NCBI GenBank assembly: GCA_050288105.1
Contig: JBNKDE010000001.1
Span: 496,001 to 560,000 of the forward strand
From: JACNJF01 sp050288105
GTDB lineage: Bacteria > Pseudomonadota > Gammaproteobacteria > GCA-001735895
Reading direction: 5' to 3'
DNA: 64,000 bases
The notes beneath the pieces were generated by a model. That model saw nothing but the letters and a program-made list of their open reading frames with translations, had not been told where the DNA came from and made no database searches. Positions 8,683 to 18,278 of the stretch are shown in pieces (position 1 is the first letter of the stretch; each line of letters starts with the position of its first letter). A program made the position numbers and the translations under genes.

Positions 8683-9801
8683 TTAATCTTCATCGGTTCT
8701 TATACCTGTCAGGGAACCGTAAAAGTCTCGCGCGGAAGAGTCTGGTATCAACTCTCTAATTAATTCATCCAGCGGCATATCACCCCATTTGACCGCACGC
8801 TCCAGAATATAGGATATTGGCGAGTGGGGCTCTGATTTGCGAAAAAACTCTGATATTTCAATGAGTTTTTTGAAAGCATCCTGACGAGATTGAATCGGTT
8901 TATTGAAATTCGCAGTTGATGTCTGGGCAGGCTCATCTGAGCTATTGTCTGCACTGTGAGCGCCTTCTTCAGTGCCGTTATCCTGACTGGTCTGCGGAAT
9001 CTTGTACTTGCCAATATGCTTTATCGCGCCCAGGCAGTCCTCTAGAATATTGATGATATTGCTGGAAGGTGGTGAGTCGTTGAGACCGCAGTATTCATCC
9101 AGAATGCGACTGATTTCGCGGTAGGTATCGAGCGATTCTCTGGCATCCTCCATCAGATCAATGTAGAACTGTTCGCTGGATTCAGATACTGCGCGTTCAA
9201 CATCATCGTTGGAAAACCCGAGTTTTGATGCTTTGTCCCTACGTGTCTCCTCATCGATGATTTTTTCAATATCCAGAGCCTGTTGATACATCCAGTAGTT
9301 ATAAGGCCCGGTAGAGATACCTTCAGTGATAAAAATATTACGGATGGGTGCGATTAAAACGCCCTCCGATCCCTCACCATTTAGTCCGGTCAGTGAAGCG
9401 ACTCGAGTTTCAATACCATCTTCGTCTGGAAGCGGGTAAAGCTCGTTCCAGAAATTTTGAATCAGTCCATATATTAGTTTAAAGCCATCGCGTAATCCCT
9501 GGTAACCATAGCGCCTTACCAGTGCCTCTACATACCAGCTGGCAACTTCGAGGTCTTTCGCCTGATTGATTAGAATATCGGGCGCGAGTTCCAGTATCTT
9601 GCGCCACTGGCTATCTGCCTCGCTATTATCATTGTCAAAAATATTATTGCGTTCAGCAGCTCTAGCCGCGTTACGCGCATCTTTTATCGAATAATAGGGG
9701 GAGGTGGGCGAAGGGTTTTCCCGTATGTCGATTCCAGTAGCGCTATCGTCTGAGATAGGTGTAAGCAGTTGATCGAGGGGGATAATTTGTTCGGACGCCA
9801 T
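8683..9801 (-). CDS. tssA: T6SS baseplate/tail-cap protein TssA (ImpA N-terminal family)
   Basis: TssA proteins recruit baseplate parts and coordinate tube and sheath growth. The protein has 372 residues, a short-type TssA. The ImpA N-terminal domain spans about residues 8-130, including a SDDSATGIDIRE-like start, SQWRKILELAPDILINQAKDLEVASWYVEALVR-type helices and the FWNELYPLPDEDG motif. A Ser/Asp/Asn-rich linker at about residues 270-300 separates it from a short C-terminal helical part (SRQDAFKKLIEISEFFRK, then SYILERAVKWGDMPLDELI). It is the first gene of the leftward T6SS operon, so its promoter should lie in 9802-10239. No C-terminal VasJ-type extension is seen. Confidence 0.93.
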   Translation of the reverse strand: MASEQIIPLDQLLTPISDDSATGIDIRENPSPTSPYYSIKDARNAARAAERNNIFDNDNSEADSQWRKILELAPDILINQAKDLEVASWYVEALVRRYGYQGLRDGFKLIYGLIQNFWNELYPLPDEDGIETRVASLTGLNGEGSEGVLIAPIRNIFITEGISTGPYNYWMYQQALDIEKIIDEETRRDKASKLGFSNDDVERAVSESSEQFYIDLMEDARESLDTYREISRILDEYCGLNDSPPSSNIINILEDCLGAIKHIGKYKIPQTSQDNGTEEGAHSADNSSDEPAQTSTANFNKPIQSRQDAFKKLIEISEFFRKSEPHSPISYILERAVKWGDMPLDELIRELIPDSSARDFYGSLTGIRTDED

Positions 9802-10239
9802 TAAATACTGTTCCTTCAGAGCTGATTCTTACCGTGATAATATGTGCTTGGGACGAATAACCATTCAATTCAGGCTATTTATAAGGTATTGTATCCAACA
9901 TGTAAAGCGTGATGGTAATATCTCACTCTAACGCATGATTTCAGTGGTTTAAATTAAAATCATATATAAATTGTGATAAATGTTTACTGGACTTTATTCT
10001 TCAGTAGGAATTCCATCATGCCATATTCTGCACAGCTGAGCGGGTTTTTGCGGCTCGGGTGATTCCAGGTAAATCTGGATGTGTAATTAATTCGGCCGTG
10101 AGTTAATCATTGCACTTTTAACAAAGCGGCAAATAGTATATTTTGGCAGCATGATTCATTTCTGAATACAGAGTTCATTCGTAGTCTGATTTAACAAATT
10201 ATGGATTTCAGGTAATAAAACAATCAGGAAGTTCGATTA
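9802..10239. promoter_or_regulatory. 438-bp divergent intergenic region between the two T6SS operons
   Basis: No gene is seen here. The region is AT-rich and must carry promoters for tssA (leftward) and tagH (rightward). A weak rightward sigma70-like candidate is TTGCAC at about 10110 with TAGTAT 18 nt later. No convincing sigma54 GG-N10-GC box was found on the rightward strand; TGGCAGCATGATTCAT near 10144 resembles a -24 element but lacks the -12 GC. Neither candidate is strong. Confidence 0.4.
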
Positions 10240-11793
10240 ATGTCTTTAGTAATTAACCTCTTAAAAGCACCAGACTCAGTCTCCATGGCTCAGTCGAGGA
10301 TTTCCTTTGGTAGTCAGGGCGGTACGATTGGCAGAGGAGATGATAATGACCTGGTGCTGGACGATCCTGAGCGTTACCTCTCCTCGCTGCATTGCCAGTT
10401 TGTTATAGAAAACGGGCAATGCTATTTAATAGATCAAAGTACCAATGGGACCTTTTATAACGGTTCAATGGATCCCATGGGAAAGGGCACTCGTCTGCCG
10501 GTTAAGGATCAGGATACCTTCATTATCGGCGATTACGAATTCTCAATCTTACTGCAGGACTCGCCACCGGCATTTATGCAGAACGACGAAATGCCCTCAC
10601 AGAGTCCGTTTGCTGCTGACAGTGACGACCCGTTTTCATCGCCAGGGATTGGGATTGATGACTTTAGTGCAAACCCATTTCCTTCTGGGCAGGTATACAC
10701 CCGTGAATCATTATTCAATGAAGAGCCCGGTGGGGTCGATCCGCTGGCCGCTCTGGATATGGCTCAGGCGGTCCCCGGTAGTCCACTGGCTTCATACCCT
10801 GAAGATGTTTACGATCCCTTTGAAGCCTCAACCTATTCGGATGGCGCCGATCCGATGAGTCAGCAGATCGACTGGCCTGTACCCGGCGTCGACTCGGAGC
10901 TTCCGCCTATGGGTGGAGGCATTCCTGACGACTGGGATGATGACTTTCTGTCTGATCCGGTTAGTATGCCGGAACCGCCTGTTCCCCAGCCTCAGCCCGC
11001 TGTGGTTGTGCCAAATCCTGCAGGACGTGCTCAGCCCGCTGCTCAGGTCCTCGTACAACCAGTTGAAGTTTCAGCACGCCAGAAAACACTGGAGAAAGTC
11101 AATGCTAAAATCCAGGCAGAGTTAAATGAATTAAAGCGTAAAGCTGAAGCAGCCGCGCAACGCTCTGAAGCGGCAGCTGCATCTGCCGATACCTCCTTTG
11201 TCAGTGCGCTTGGACTTGATTTTTCCAGGTTGTCCGATGATGAAATCCTACATATCAATAAGCTGGGCGGTGAGGTATTACGTGAAATGATCGCCGGGCT
11301 AATGAAGGTCCTTGGCTCCAGAAGTGCTATTAAAAACGAGTTTCGCATGAATGTTACTACCATTCAGCCGGTGGAGAATAACCCGTTAAAATTTTCCGCC
11401 AACATCGATGACGCGCTGGAAAACATGTTTATTAAAAAGGGTAATGCTTTCAAAAAGCCGATAGATGCTGTAGATGAGGGGTTTAAAAGTGTTGCAGAAC
11501 ATCAATTAGCCGTTCTGGCTGGGATACGCGAAGCCTTTACTTCCCTGATTCAGCGCTTTGATCCCGCTCAGTTAGAAGAGCGGTTTAGTCAGCAAAACAA
11601 AGGCAGCCTGATTCCGGGTAGCCAGAAAGCGCGCAAGTGGGATGCATATGTCGCTTATTACCAGGAAATGGCGGGTGATATTGACAGTTCTTTCCATTAT
11701 CTATTTGGTGACAAGTTTGTGCGTGCTTACGAAGACCAGTTACAGAAAATCGCTATCAGTCGTAAGGCTAAAAAGTTTACTAATGAGAATTAA
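10240..11793 (+). CDS. tagH: T6SS FHA-domain protein TagH (Fha/ImpI)
   Basis: Fha proteins bind phosphothreonine and switch on T6SS assembly after the PpkA-type kinase acts. The protein has 517 residues. The N-terminal FHA domain (about residues 20-100) keeps the phosphopeptide-binding residues: Gly31-Arg32, the Ser48-x-x-His51 loop, and Asn69/Asn74 in STNGTFYNG. A long acidic linker rich in Pro, Asp and Ser covers about residues 110-275, followed by an Ala/Glu/Lys coiled coil (about 280-315). The TagH C-terminal domain ends the protein, with INKLGGEVLREMIAGLMKVLGSR, NNPLKF and RKWDAYVAYYQEM. It is the first gene of the rightward operon. Its likely ligands are phosphorylated TssL and the kinase itself, by analogy with Agrobacterium and Pseudomonas; this is inference here. 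Confidence 0.94.
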   Translation: MSLVINLLKAPDSVSMAQSRISFGSQGGTIGRGDDNDLVLDDPERYLSSLHCQFVIENGQCYLIDQSTNGTFYNGSMDPMGKGTRLPVKDQDTFIIGDYEFSILLQDSPPAFMQNDEMPSQSPFAADSDDPFSSPGIGIDDFSANPFPSGQVYTRESLFNEEPGGVDPLAALDMAQAVPGSPLASYPEDVYDPFEASTYSDGADPMSQQIDWPVPGVDSELPPMGGGIPDDWDDDFLSDPVSMPEPPVPQPQPAVVVPNPAGRAQPAAQVLVQPVEVSARQKTLEKVNAKIQAELNELKRKAEAAAQRSEAAAASADTSFVSALGLDFSRLSDDEILHINKLGGEVLREMIAGLMKVLGSRSAIKNEFRMNVTTIQPVENNPLKFSANIDDALENMFIKKGNAFKKPIDAVDEGFKSVAEHQLAVLAGIREAFTSLIQRFDPAQLEERFSQQNKGSLIPGSQKARKWDAYVAYYQEMAGDIDSSFHYLFGDKFVRAYEDQLQKIAISRKAKKFTNEN

Positions 11794-11803
11794 AGGGATC
11801 CGT

Positions 11804-12322
11804 ATGTTGAGTCGATTTTTGCGTCCAGTTTTCATTTTGATGATGATGGCCTTTTTATCATCCTGTCAGTCGAACAAAAGCTATGTTGGGGAATATTTCA
11901 ATCTCGATACTGATTTGAAGATTGAGTTTCTGATCGACTCTGATATTAATCAGGACGAGATGGGGGTGCCATCTCCTCTGTTTATCAGGATGTATGAGTT
12001 AAAGTCCGACAAGATGCTGAAAAAGGCGGATTTCATTGATATCTATGAAAATGACAAGGAAACATTGGGTGCAGATCTGGTTGGCGAAGTACATAAATTG
12101 AAACGTTTTACCCCGGGTGTGAACCGAACCGAACAGTTCGTGCTAGAGAAAAATACCCAGTATGTTGGTTTATATGCGGAGTTTTTCGATTTTAAGGAAT
12201 CCCGGTTTAAACTGATCTTTCCCGTAGTCTCTAATAATGTATTCCGCAATTCTGTCAGAATTAGAGTGTCTGCAAACCAGATTATGTTTGATTCGGCTGC
12301 TGATAACCCCAGCGCAGAATAG
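11804..12322 (+). CDS. tssJ: T6SS outer-membrane lipoprotein TssJ
   Basis: TssJ is an outer-membrane lipoprotein that anchors the periplasmic part of TssM. The start is placed at the ATG at 11804, which has an AAAGGGA ribosome-binding site about 8 nt upstream; the reading frame is open further upstream inside tagH but that part looks non-coding. The resulting 172-residue protein has a hydrophobic signal with lipobox FLSSC, lipid-modified Cys at residue 21. The mature domain contains DINQDEMGVPSPLFIRMYEL and LGADLVGEV, and ends with NSVRIRVSANQI, the usual TssJ pattern. It starts 10 bp after tagH. Confidence 0.92.
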   Translation: MLSRFLRPVFILMMMAFLSSCQSNKSYVGEYFNLDTDLKIEFLIDSDINQDEMGVPSPLFIRMYELKSDKMLKKADFIDIYENDKETLGADLVGEVHKLKRFTPGVNRTEQFVLEKNTQYVGLYAEFFDFKESRFKLIFPVVSNNVFRNSVRIRVSANQIMFDSAADNPSAE

Positions 12323-12353
12323 ATTATCCTGTTAATTATTTGAAGCCCGTCGT

Positions 12354-13691
12354 ATGTCACTAAATAATAAAGTAGTCTGGTCAGAGGGGATGTTCCTGAA
12401 TCCGCAGCATTTCCAGCAGCAGGAACGTTATCTTGAAGCGCTGATTGATGGAAAGTTTTCCTCTCTGGATGCTTACAGCTGGGGCATGAAGGAGTTTGAG
12501 ATCGATCAGCAGATGTTGAAACTGGGCAAGGTTTCGCTGCTCTCGGGAAGAGGGATATTTCCTGATGGTACCCCGTTTAATTTCCCTGCGATCGATGCTG
12601 CGCCTGCAGTAATCGATATACCCGAAAACACACAGAACACTATCGTCTATTTATGCCTGCCGGTAAAACGCCAGGGTGCGCTGGAAGTCGTTCCTAATGA
12701 AAATGCTCAGAGTCTTGCGCGTTTTACCAGCATCGAGCATGAAATCAGGGATGTATCTACAGATACGGGTGAAACGGTTGCCATTGCTATCGGTAAACTG
12801 AACCTAAGATTGTTGCTGGGACAGGATGACCTGAGTGGCTATGTTTGTATCGGCATGATACGAATTGCAGAGATACGCGATGACAAGAATATATTGCTGG
12901 ATGATGCTTATATCCCGCCATTGCTGGATTGTAAGAACTCAGTTCGATTACAGGGTTACCTCACTGAATTAACAGGATTACTGCATAGTCGGGCAGAGGC
13001 GATAGCCGCAAGACTTGCTGATCCGAATCGAGGAGGAACCGCAGAGGTGGCAGATTATATGCTGCTACAGTTACTCAATCGATTCGAACCACTGGCATTG
13101 CATATGTCGCATATTAAGGGTTTACACCCAGTAGATTTATATGGACACATGGTGCAGATGATAGGCGAGTTATCGACATTTGTGAGTAAGAATAAGCGAA
13201 CCCCTGTATTTGCAGGTTATCTGCATGATGGCATACAGACCTGTTTTGAACCATTAATGGTGGCACTGAGAAATAGCTTCAGCACGGTACATGAACAGCA
13301 GGCAGTAGCGCTTGAGCTGGTTGAGAAAAAATATGGAATCCGTGTAGCCGAGCTGAGAGATCGTTCGATGATTGGTAGCTCGGTATTCATCCTCTCTGCA
13401 AAAGCTGATTTACCTGAAGAACAGCTTCGATTACATTTGCCCGCCCAGATTAAGATTGGCCCGGTTGAACGTATCCGACAACTGGTTAATGCTGCAATGC
13501 CCGGTATCGGTTTAAAACCGCTACCTGTTGCGCCCAGGCAGATTCCGTTTCATTCAGGGTTTTGCTACTTTCAGCTGGAACCGAAGAGCGAGTTCTGGAA
13601 TGAATTAAAACATTCAGGCGGATTTGCTATTCATGTGGGTGGGGATTTTCCGGGCTTAACATTCGAGTTCTGGGCAATCCGTCAGTCTTAA
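12354..13691 (+). CDS. tssK: T6SS baseplate-membrane connector TssK (ImpJ/VasE)
   Basis: TssK trimers link the baseplate to the TssJLM membrane complex. The protein has 445 residues, the normal length. It begins with KVVWSEGMFLNPQHFQQQER, the strongest signature of the family, and has YSWGMKEFEID, the GRGIFPDGTPF strand, LLQLLNRFEPLALHM and a C-terminal domain that includes IKIGPVERIRQLVNAAMPG, FHSGFCYFQLEP and SEFWNELKHSGGFAIHV. It sits 31 bp downstream of tssJ and 42 bp upstream of tssL. Confidence 0.97.
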   Translation: MSLNNKVVWSEGMFLNPQHFQQQERYLEALIDGKFSSLDAYSWGMKEFEIDQQMLKLGKVSLLSGRGIFPDGTPFNFPAIDAAPAVIDIPENTQNTIVYLCLPVKRQGALEVVPNENAQSLARFTSIEHEIRDVSTDTGETVAIAIGKLNLRLLLGQDDLSGYVCIGMIRIAEIRDDKNILLDDAYIPPLLDCKNSVRLQGYLTELTGLLHSRAEAIAARLADPNRGGTAEVADYMLLQLLNRFEPLALHMSHIKGLHPVDLYGHMVQMIGELSTFVSKNKRTPVFAGYLHDGIQTCFEPLMVALRNSFSTVHEQQAVALELVEKKYGIRVAELRDRSMIGSSVFILSAKADLPEEQLRLHLPAQIKIGPVERIRQLVNAAMPGIGLKPLPVAPRQIPFHSGFCYFQLEPKSEFWNELKHSGGFAIHVGGDFPGLTFEFWAIRQS

Positions 13692-13733
13692 CTTTTACAG
13701 GGATTCAAGCTTTGGCCAAAAATTGGAATATCA

Positions 13734-14681
13734 ATGTCTCCAGATAATCGTGATAAAACTGTTTTCAAACAGCAGGCTGCAAATCCAGATAGAACTGTTA
13801 TTCGTCCAGCACCTGGTGGGAGAACGGCAGGCGCGCGTCAGGTGCCGCAAAATCCCGAACGCTCCAATCCAGCGCATCAACAAACTATTCAAAGGAATGC
13901 AAACCTTTACCAGGCGGAAGTTGCAAACAATGTCCAGGCTGATTCAAGGTTAGCCTCGTTTCAGACTCATAGTGGAATCAATCCGATTGTGAATAATGCG
14001 ACGACATTGATCACAGTATTCGAAAAGACCCGGCAATCCGTAACTCATCCTGACGTTGGTGGGCTACATAAAAGACTCACTCATGAAATCAGGCAGTTTG
14101 AAAACCGGCTTAAAGAGATCGGAGTAAAACCGGAGATTGTACTTTCCGTGCGTTATTCAATCTGTACTGCGCTGGATGAGGCTGTGCTAAACACTCCCTG
14201 GGGTTCTGAGTCTGCCTGGCCGCAACGCTCGTTGTTGAGCGTGTTTCATAATGAAACTGCAGGTGGTGAAAAGTTTTTTCAAATTCTGGATCGCATGCTC
14301 GAATACCCATCAGAGAATATCGATATCCTGGAATTTCTATATATCCTGCTGAGTCTCGGTTTTGAGGGCAAGTACAGGGTGATTCATCGTGGCCGAGATC
14401 GCATTGAGCAGTTGAGAGATGAGTTATTCAGCATCATCCGACGTCAGCGAGGTGATTATGAAAGATCCCTGTCACCAAACTGGCAGGGTCTCGGCCAGAT
14501 ACGAAACTCACTTACCAGCTATATTCCACTCTGGGTTGTTGCCAGTATTTTATGCGCCGTGTTGTTACTCAGTTATACAGGATTCCGGCTCTGGCTGTAT
14601 GACTCATCAGAGCCCGTTGTTGCTCAACTTGATACGATTACCGAAAGCTATAAGCCCGTCGTTGAATCTCCAAGTAATTAG
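13734..14681 (+). CDS. tssL: T6SS inner-membrane protein TssL (DotU/IcmH) with N-terminal phosphothreonine-like motifs
   Basis: TssL is a cytoplasm-facing inner-membrane protein of the TssJLM complex. The protein has 315 residues. A long polar N-terminus (about residues 1-85) contains DKTVFK (Thr9) and DRTVIRP (Thr21). The DotU helical domain follows (about 85-250), with NPIVNNATTLI, RYSICTALDEAVLNTPWG and FLYILLSLGFEGKYRV. One membrane segment lies near residues 264-287. No OmpA/peptidoglycan-binding domain is present. In Agrobacterium the kinase PpkA phosphorylates TssL near its N-terminus, which then binds Fha; the two threonine motifs make the same route plausible here but are not proof. 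Confidence 0.95.
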   Translation: MSPDNRDKTVFKQQAANPDRTVIRPAPGGRTAGARQVPQNPERSNPAHQQTIQRNANLYQAEVANNVQADSRLASFQTHSGINPIVNNATTLITVFEKTRQSVTHPDVGGLHKRLTHEIRQFENRLKEIGVKPEIVLSVRYSICTALDEAVLNTPWGSESAWPQRSLLSVFHNETAGGEKFFQILDRMLEYPSENIDILEFLYILLSLGFEGKYRVIHRGRDRIEQLRDELFSIIRRQRGDYERSLSPNWQGLGQIRNSLTSYIPLWVVASILCAVLLLSYTGFRLWLYDSSEPVVAQLDTITESYKPVVESPSN

Positions 14682-14720
14682 GGCTCACTGAATTTATTCT
14701 CAGGGATAGATATTTAAATA

Positions 14721-17700
14721 ATGAAAAAAGTTCTGGCAATATTTACTAACAAGATCGTCATTTCCTTGATCGGTCTGATCGCGCTATCGATTGTCATCTG
14801 GTTCGTTGGACCGCTGATCAAATTTGGTGACAACAATAGCGCTCCGCTCGCCAGCGAAATATCAAGGCTGATCGCAATCATTGTTCTCATGTTACTGTGG
14901 GGGCTGAATAATCTCAGGATCCAGCTAACCAATAAGAAAAATAATAATGAGCTGGTGGGCGACCTTGCAGAAAACCAGCAGGCGATTGACTTAAGCGACA
15001 GTGCAAACGATCAATCTTCAGAAGAATATCATCAGCTCAATCAGCGCTTTTCAGATGCGCTATCGACCCTGTCCAGGCTCAGGTTTAAGGGGAGAAATAA
15101 GACAAAAGCGCTGTATCAGTTACCCTGGTATATCATCATTGGTCCTCCAGGGTCGGGAAAGACCACCGCGTTAATAAACTCCAGCCTGGAATTTCCACTG
15201 GCCGAACAGTTCGGTCAGGGAGCATTGCAGGGTGTGGGCGGCACGCGAAACTGTGACTGGTGGTTTACTAACGAGGCAGTACTAATTGACACAGCAGGAC
15301 GCTATACCACTCAGGATAGTCATAAAGTAATCGATAGCAATGCCTGGGAAGCGTTCCTGTCGTTGCTGAAGAAAAACCGACGCCGCAGGCCTATAAATGG
15401 GGCCATAGTATCGATCAGTGTGCAGGACCTGTTAGTAATGAGTGAACAGGAGCGGCTGCAACAGGCGAAAATTATACGTACCCGAATTGATGAGCTGATG
15501 CAGAAGCTGGAAATCCGCTTCCCCATTTATTTAATGTTTACCAAGGCTGATCTTATCTCGGGCTTCTCAGAGTACTTTGAAGACCTGTCGAGAGAGGATC
15601 GGGAGCAGGTCTGGGGTATCAGCCTGGCCAATGCACCTGATTCTTCGCAAAGTCCTGATTTTGAAAGCTTCGAGCACGAGATGGACCTGCTTATCAAACG
15701 CCTGTATGAGCGTGAGCTGGCACGCATGCATCAGGAAAGGGATATAAAACGACGCGGTTTGATACAGGGTTTTCCGCTACAGGTTGAAAATCTACGCAAT
15801 ATTATCAGTCAGTTTGTTAGCCAGACGTTTATAAAAAATCGATTTGAAAAGCAGCCCTATCTGCGTGGTGTCTATTTTACCAGTGGGACACAGGATGGCA
15901 CACCTATCGACAGGATGATGAGTTCGGTTTCCGCAAACTTTGGCTTCCAGCGAGAGCAGTCTCATTACCAGCATTCCCAGGGCAAAAGCTTTTTTCTCGG
16001 TAACCTGTTCCGTGATGTAATTTTCCCGGAGTCTGAGTTAGTTGGGTCGAACCGTAAGTTTGAACTGTTTTTGAAATGGTCGCGCCGAGCCGCCTTTGTC
16101 ACCCTGGTTGTGTCAGCCCTTGGCCTGCTGCTGTCATGGTATAGCAGTGTCAATCAGCACGATAACTATATGCTGGAGGTCGCAGAATACGTAACTGAAT
16201 ACGAACGTAGCCAGGGCGCAATAAAAGACTGGAATAAGGATTTGCGTGCGGTGATACCGGCACTAAATGCGTTGGCAAAAGCTAGCATTGTGTACGATCA
16301 GGAGCAACATCCCTGGTTAGCTGGTATGGGAATGTACGACAGCCACGTTGATGAGTCAGCAGATCAGGCATACCACGCACAACTTAAAAGACTGCTGCTA
16401 CCCAGACTGATCGGGTACCTGGAAAAAAAGATTGCCATGGGGCATCAGGGAGGGGACCTGTATGACAATTTCCGTACCTACCTGATGTTTCAGAAGATCC
16501 AGCATATGGATTCACAACTGGTCATAGACTGGTTTAAAAATGACTGGAAGGAATCCATGTTCGGCGAAGCCACGCAACGCCAGGCGCTGGAGCAGCATCT
16601 GCGTCAATTGCTGGACCTGGATCTTCAGGCGGTCAGACTCAACACGCAGTTGGTAACTCAGACCAGGCAGCTGTTATTGAGAGTACCAGTACATCAGCGT
16701 ATCTATAGCCGAATTCGCACGCAGCCTGAGTTCCGTCAAAAAGTTGATTTACTCAACCTGTTTGGTGAATCAGTCAGGGAAACATTCGTTACCTCAGACG
16801 AAATCAATGCTCAATTAAAGATTCCATTTATGTTTACCAAAGAGGGATATGACAGCATCGATCTCTCTACAGACTCACCCATCATTGCTGATCTGGTACG
16901 CGACCGGTGGGTATTATCCGATGATGAATCTGGCAAGGTTGATTTCATCAAGGATGATTTGAACGAGATCAGCGAAAAGGTGACTCAGCTCTATCTGTCT
17001 GAATTCACGCAACAATGGTCGCGCGTGCTTGAGTCTCTTGATGTCGTAGAGTTTAAGTCGCTGGATATGGCGATGGAGATTCTGTCGCGCTTTATCGACC
17101 CGGTATATTCACCGCTGTTAGCGGTACTTCAGGTAACCGCCGAAAACACCCAGCTGTCCAGCCAGCTACTGCAAAACCTGAACGATGATCAGGAAGAAGG
17201 GAAGGCAGCTAAAGTGACCAGTGTACTGGCAGAAACTTTTAAAGGTACCGAAGTCGATCAGCATTTTAGACCGGTTAACCAATTGTTGAGAGAAAGTAAA
17301 AAATCTGCGGCACCGATTAAATCAATCAACCAGAAAATTGAACAGCTGAAAGATTTTATAGGTGAGATTGCAGTGGCCCCGGATCCATCCAAAAAATCAT
17401 TTCAGGTCGCTGCTGCGCGTTTTACTCAGGGATCGGGTAATGCGATAACAGCGCTTAGCCAGTTTGCGGCAAATAAACCGGAGCCGGTTAAGCGCTGGCT
17501 AGAGAAACTGGCTGATCAAAGCTGGCGCGTGGTGCTGGCATCAGCTCACCGGCATGTCAATAGTGAGTGGCGTAACAGAGTTTATACCTTTTACCGGGAT
17601 GCGCTATCCGGACGTTATCCACTTTCCAGAAAGTCCCGTAATGAACTGGCTCAGCTCGACTTTACCGACTTTTTTAAACCCGAAGGAAAAATGGATAAGT

Positions 17701-18278
17701 TCTTCGTTACCTACATAAAGCCGTTTGTAAAAACAGATGCCAGGTGGAGTAATAGAGTGGTCGATAACCGCTCGCTGGGCCTGAATACAAATACCCTTGC
17801 GCAAATTCATAAAGCGCAAAATATTAAAAGTATATTTTTCAGAACCAATCCAGAAGCACCGGGACTATCGTTTCAGTTAAAGCCCAACCAGTTGAATAAG
17901 ATTGATGCCCGATTCTGGCTTGATGTGGGTAAGCAACGCATTGGTTACAATCACGGCCCCAAATTCTGGAAAAAATTAAACTGGTCTGCAAAGGATGAAA
18001 ACAGCAGGGTTAGAATTGTTTTTGAGGACCTGAATGGCGATCACAATGAAATTGCTTTTGAAGGCCCCTGGGCGTGGTTTCATTTACAGGATAGCTCGAA
18101 AATTACGCGCACCAAGAAAGCGAATGTATTTCTTATCGAGTTCAGTGTTACCGAAGCATCCAACGGCGGAGCAAAAAGTATCCGACATCAAATGGAATTC
18201 CTGATCAAGGCGGAAAGTATTCATAACCCGTTCAATTCCAATTTGCTTGATTCGTTCAACTGCCCAGAGTCAATTTGA
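14721..18278 (+). CDS. tssM: T6SS inner-membrane protein TssM (IcmF/VasK)
   Basis: TssM spans the inner membrane, and its periplasmic part reaches TssJ. The protein has 1185 residues. There are two N-terminal membrane segments (about residues 14-34 and 49-68). A cytoplasmic GTPase-like domain follows with Walker A GPPGSGKTT at residues 141-149 and a Walker B-like VLIDTAGRYTTQD, then a third membrane segment near residues 457-478. The rest is periplasmic, ending in the IcmF C-terminal beta domain (LNGDHNEIAFEGPWAWFHLQD). Walker A is intact, so nucleotide binding is possible. The stop codon is followed directly by the ATG of tagF, with no spacer. Confidence 0.97.
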   Translation: MKKVLAIFTNKIVISLIGLIALSIVIWFVGPLIKFGDNNSAPLASEISRLIAIIVLMLLWGLNNLRIQLTNKKNNNELVGDLAENQQAIDLSDSANDQSSEEYHQLNQRFSDALSTLSRLRFKGRNKTKALYQLPWYIIIGPPGSGKTTALINSSLEFPLAEQFGQGALQGVGGTRNCDWWFTNEAVLIDTAGRYTTQDSHKVIDSNAWEAFLSLLKKNRRRRPINGAIVSISVQDLLVMSEQERLQQAKIIRTRIDELMQKLEIRFPIYLMFTKADLISGFSEYFEDLSREDREQVWGISLANAPDSSQSPDFESFEHEMDLLIKRLYERELARMHQERDIKRRGLIQGFPLQVENLRNIISQFVSQTFIKNRFEKQPYLRGVYFTSGTQDGTPIDRMMSSVSANFGFQREQSHYQHSQGKSFFLGNLFRDVIFPESELVGSNRKFELFLKWSRRAAFVTLVVSALGLLLSWYSSVNQHDNYMLEVAEYVTEYERSQGAIKDWNKDLRAVIPALNALAKASIVYDQEQHPWLAGMGMYDSHVDESADQAYHAQLKRLLLPRLIGYLEKKIAMGHQGGDLYDNFRTYLMFQKIQHMDSQLVIDWFKNDWKESMFGEATQRQALEQHLRQLLDLDLQAVRLNTQLVTQTRQLLLRVPVHQRIYSRIRTQPEFRQKVDLLNLFGESVRETFVTSDEINAQLKIPFMFTKEGYDSIDLSTDSPIIADLVRDRWVLSDDESGKVDFIKDDLNEISEKVTQLYLSEFTQQWSRVLESLDVVEFKSLDMAMEILSRFIDPVYSPLLAVLQVTAENTQLSSQLLQNLNDDQEEGKAAKVTSVLAETFKGTEVDQHFRPVNQLLRESKKSAAPIKSINQKIEQLKDFIGEIAVAPDPSKKSFQVAAARFTQGSGNAITALSQFAANKPEPVKRWLEKLADQSWRVVLASAHRHVNSEWRNRVYTFYRDALSGRYPLSRKSRNELAQLDFTDFFKPEGKMDKFFVTYIKPFVKTDARWSNRVVDNRSLGLNTNTLAQIHKAQNIKSIFFRTNPEAPGLSFQLKPNQLNKIDARFWLDVGKQRIGYNHGPKFWKKLNWSAKDENSRVRIVFEDLNGDHNEIAFEGPWAWFHLQDSSKITRTKKANVFLIEFSVTEASNGGAKSIRHQMEFLIKAESIHNPFNSNLLDSFNCPESI

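Noticed and set aside
10110..10165. sigma54 promoter before tagH
   Set aside because: TGGCAG occurs but no GC -12 element follows at the right distance, so only a weak candidate remains.
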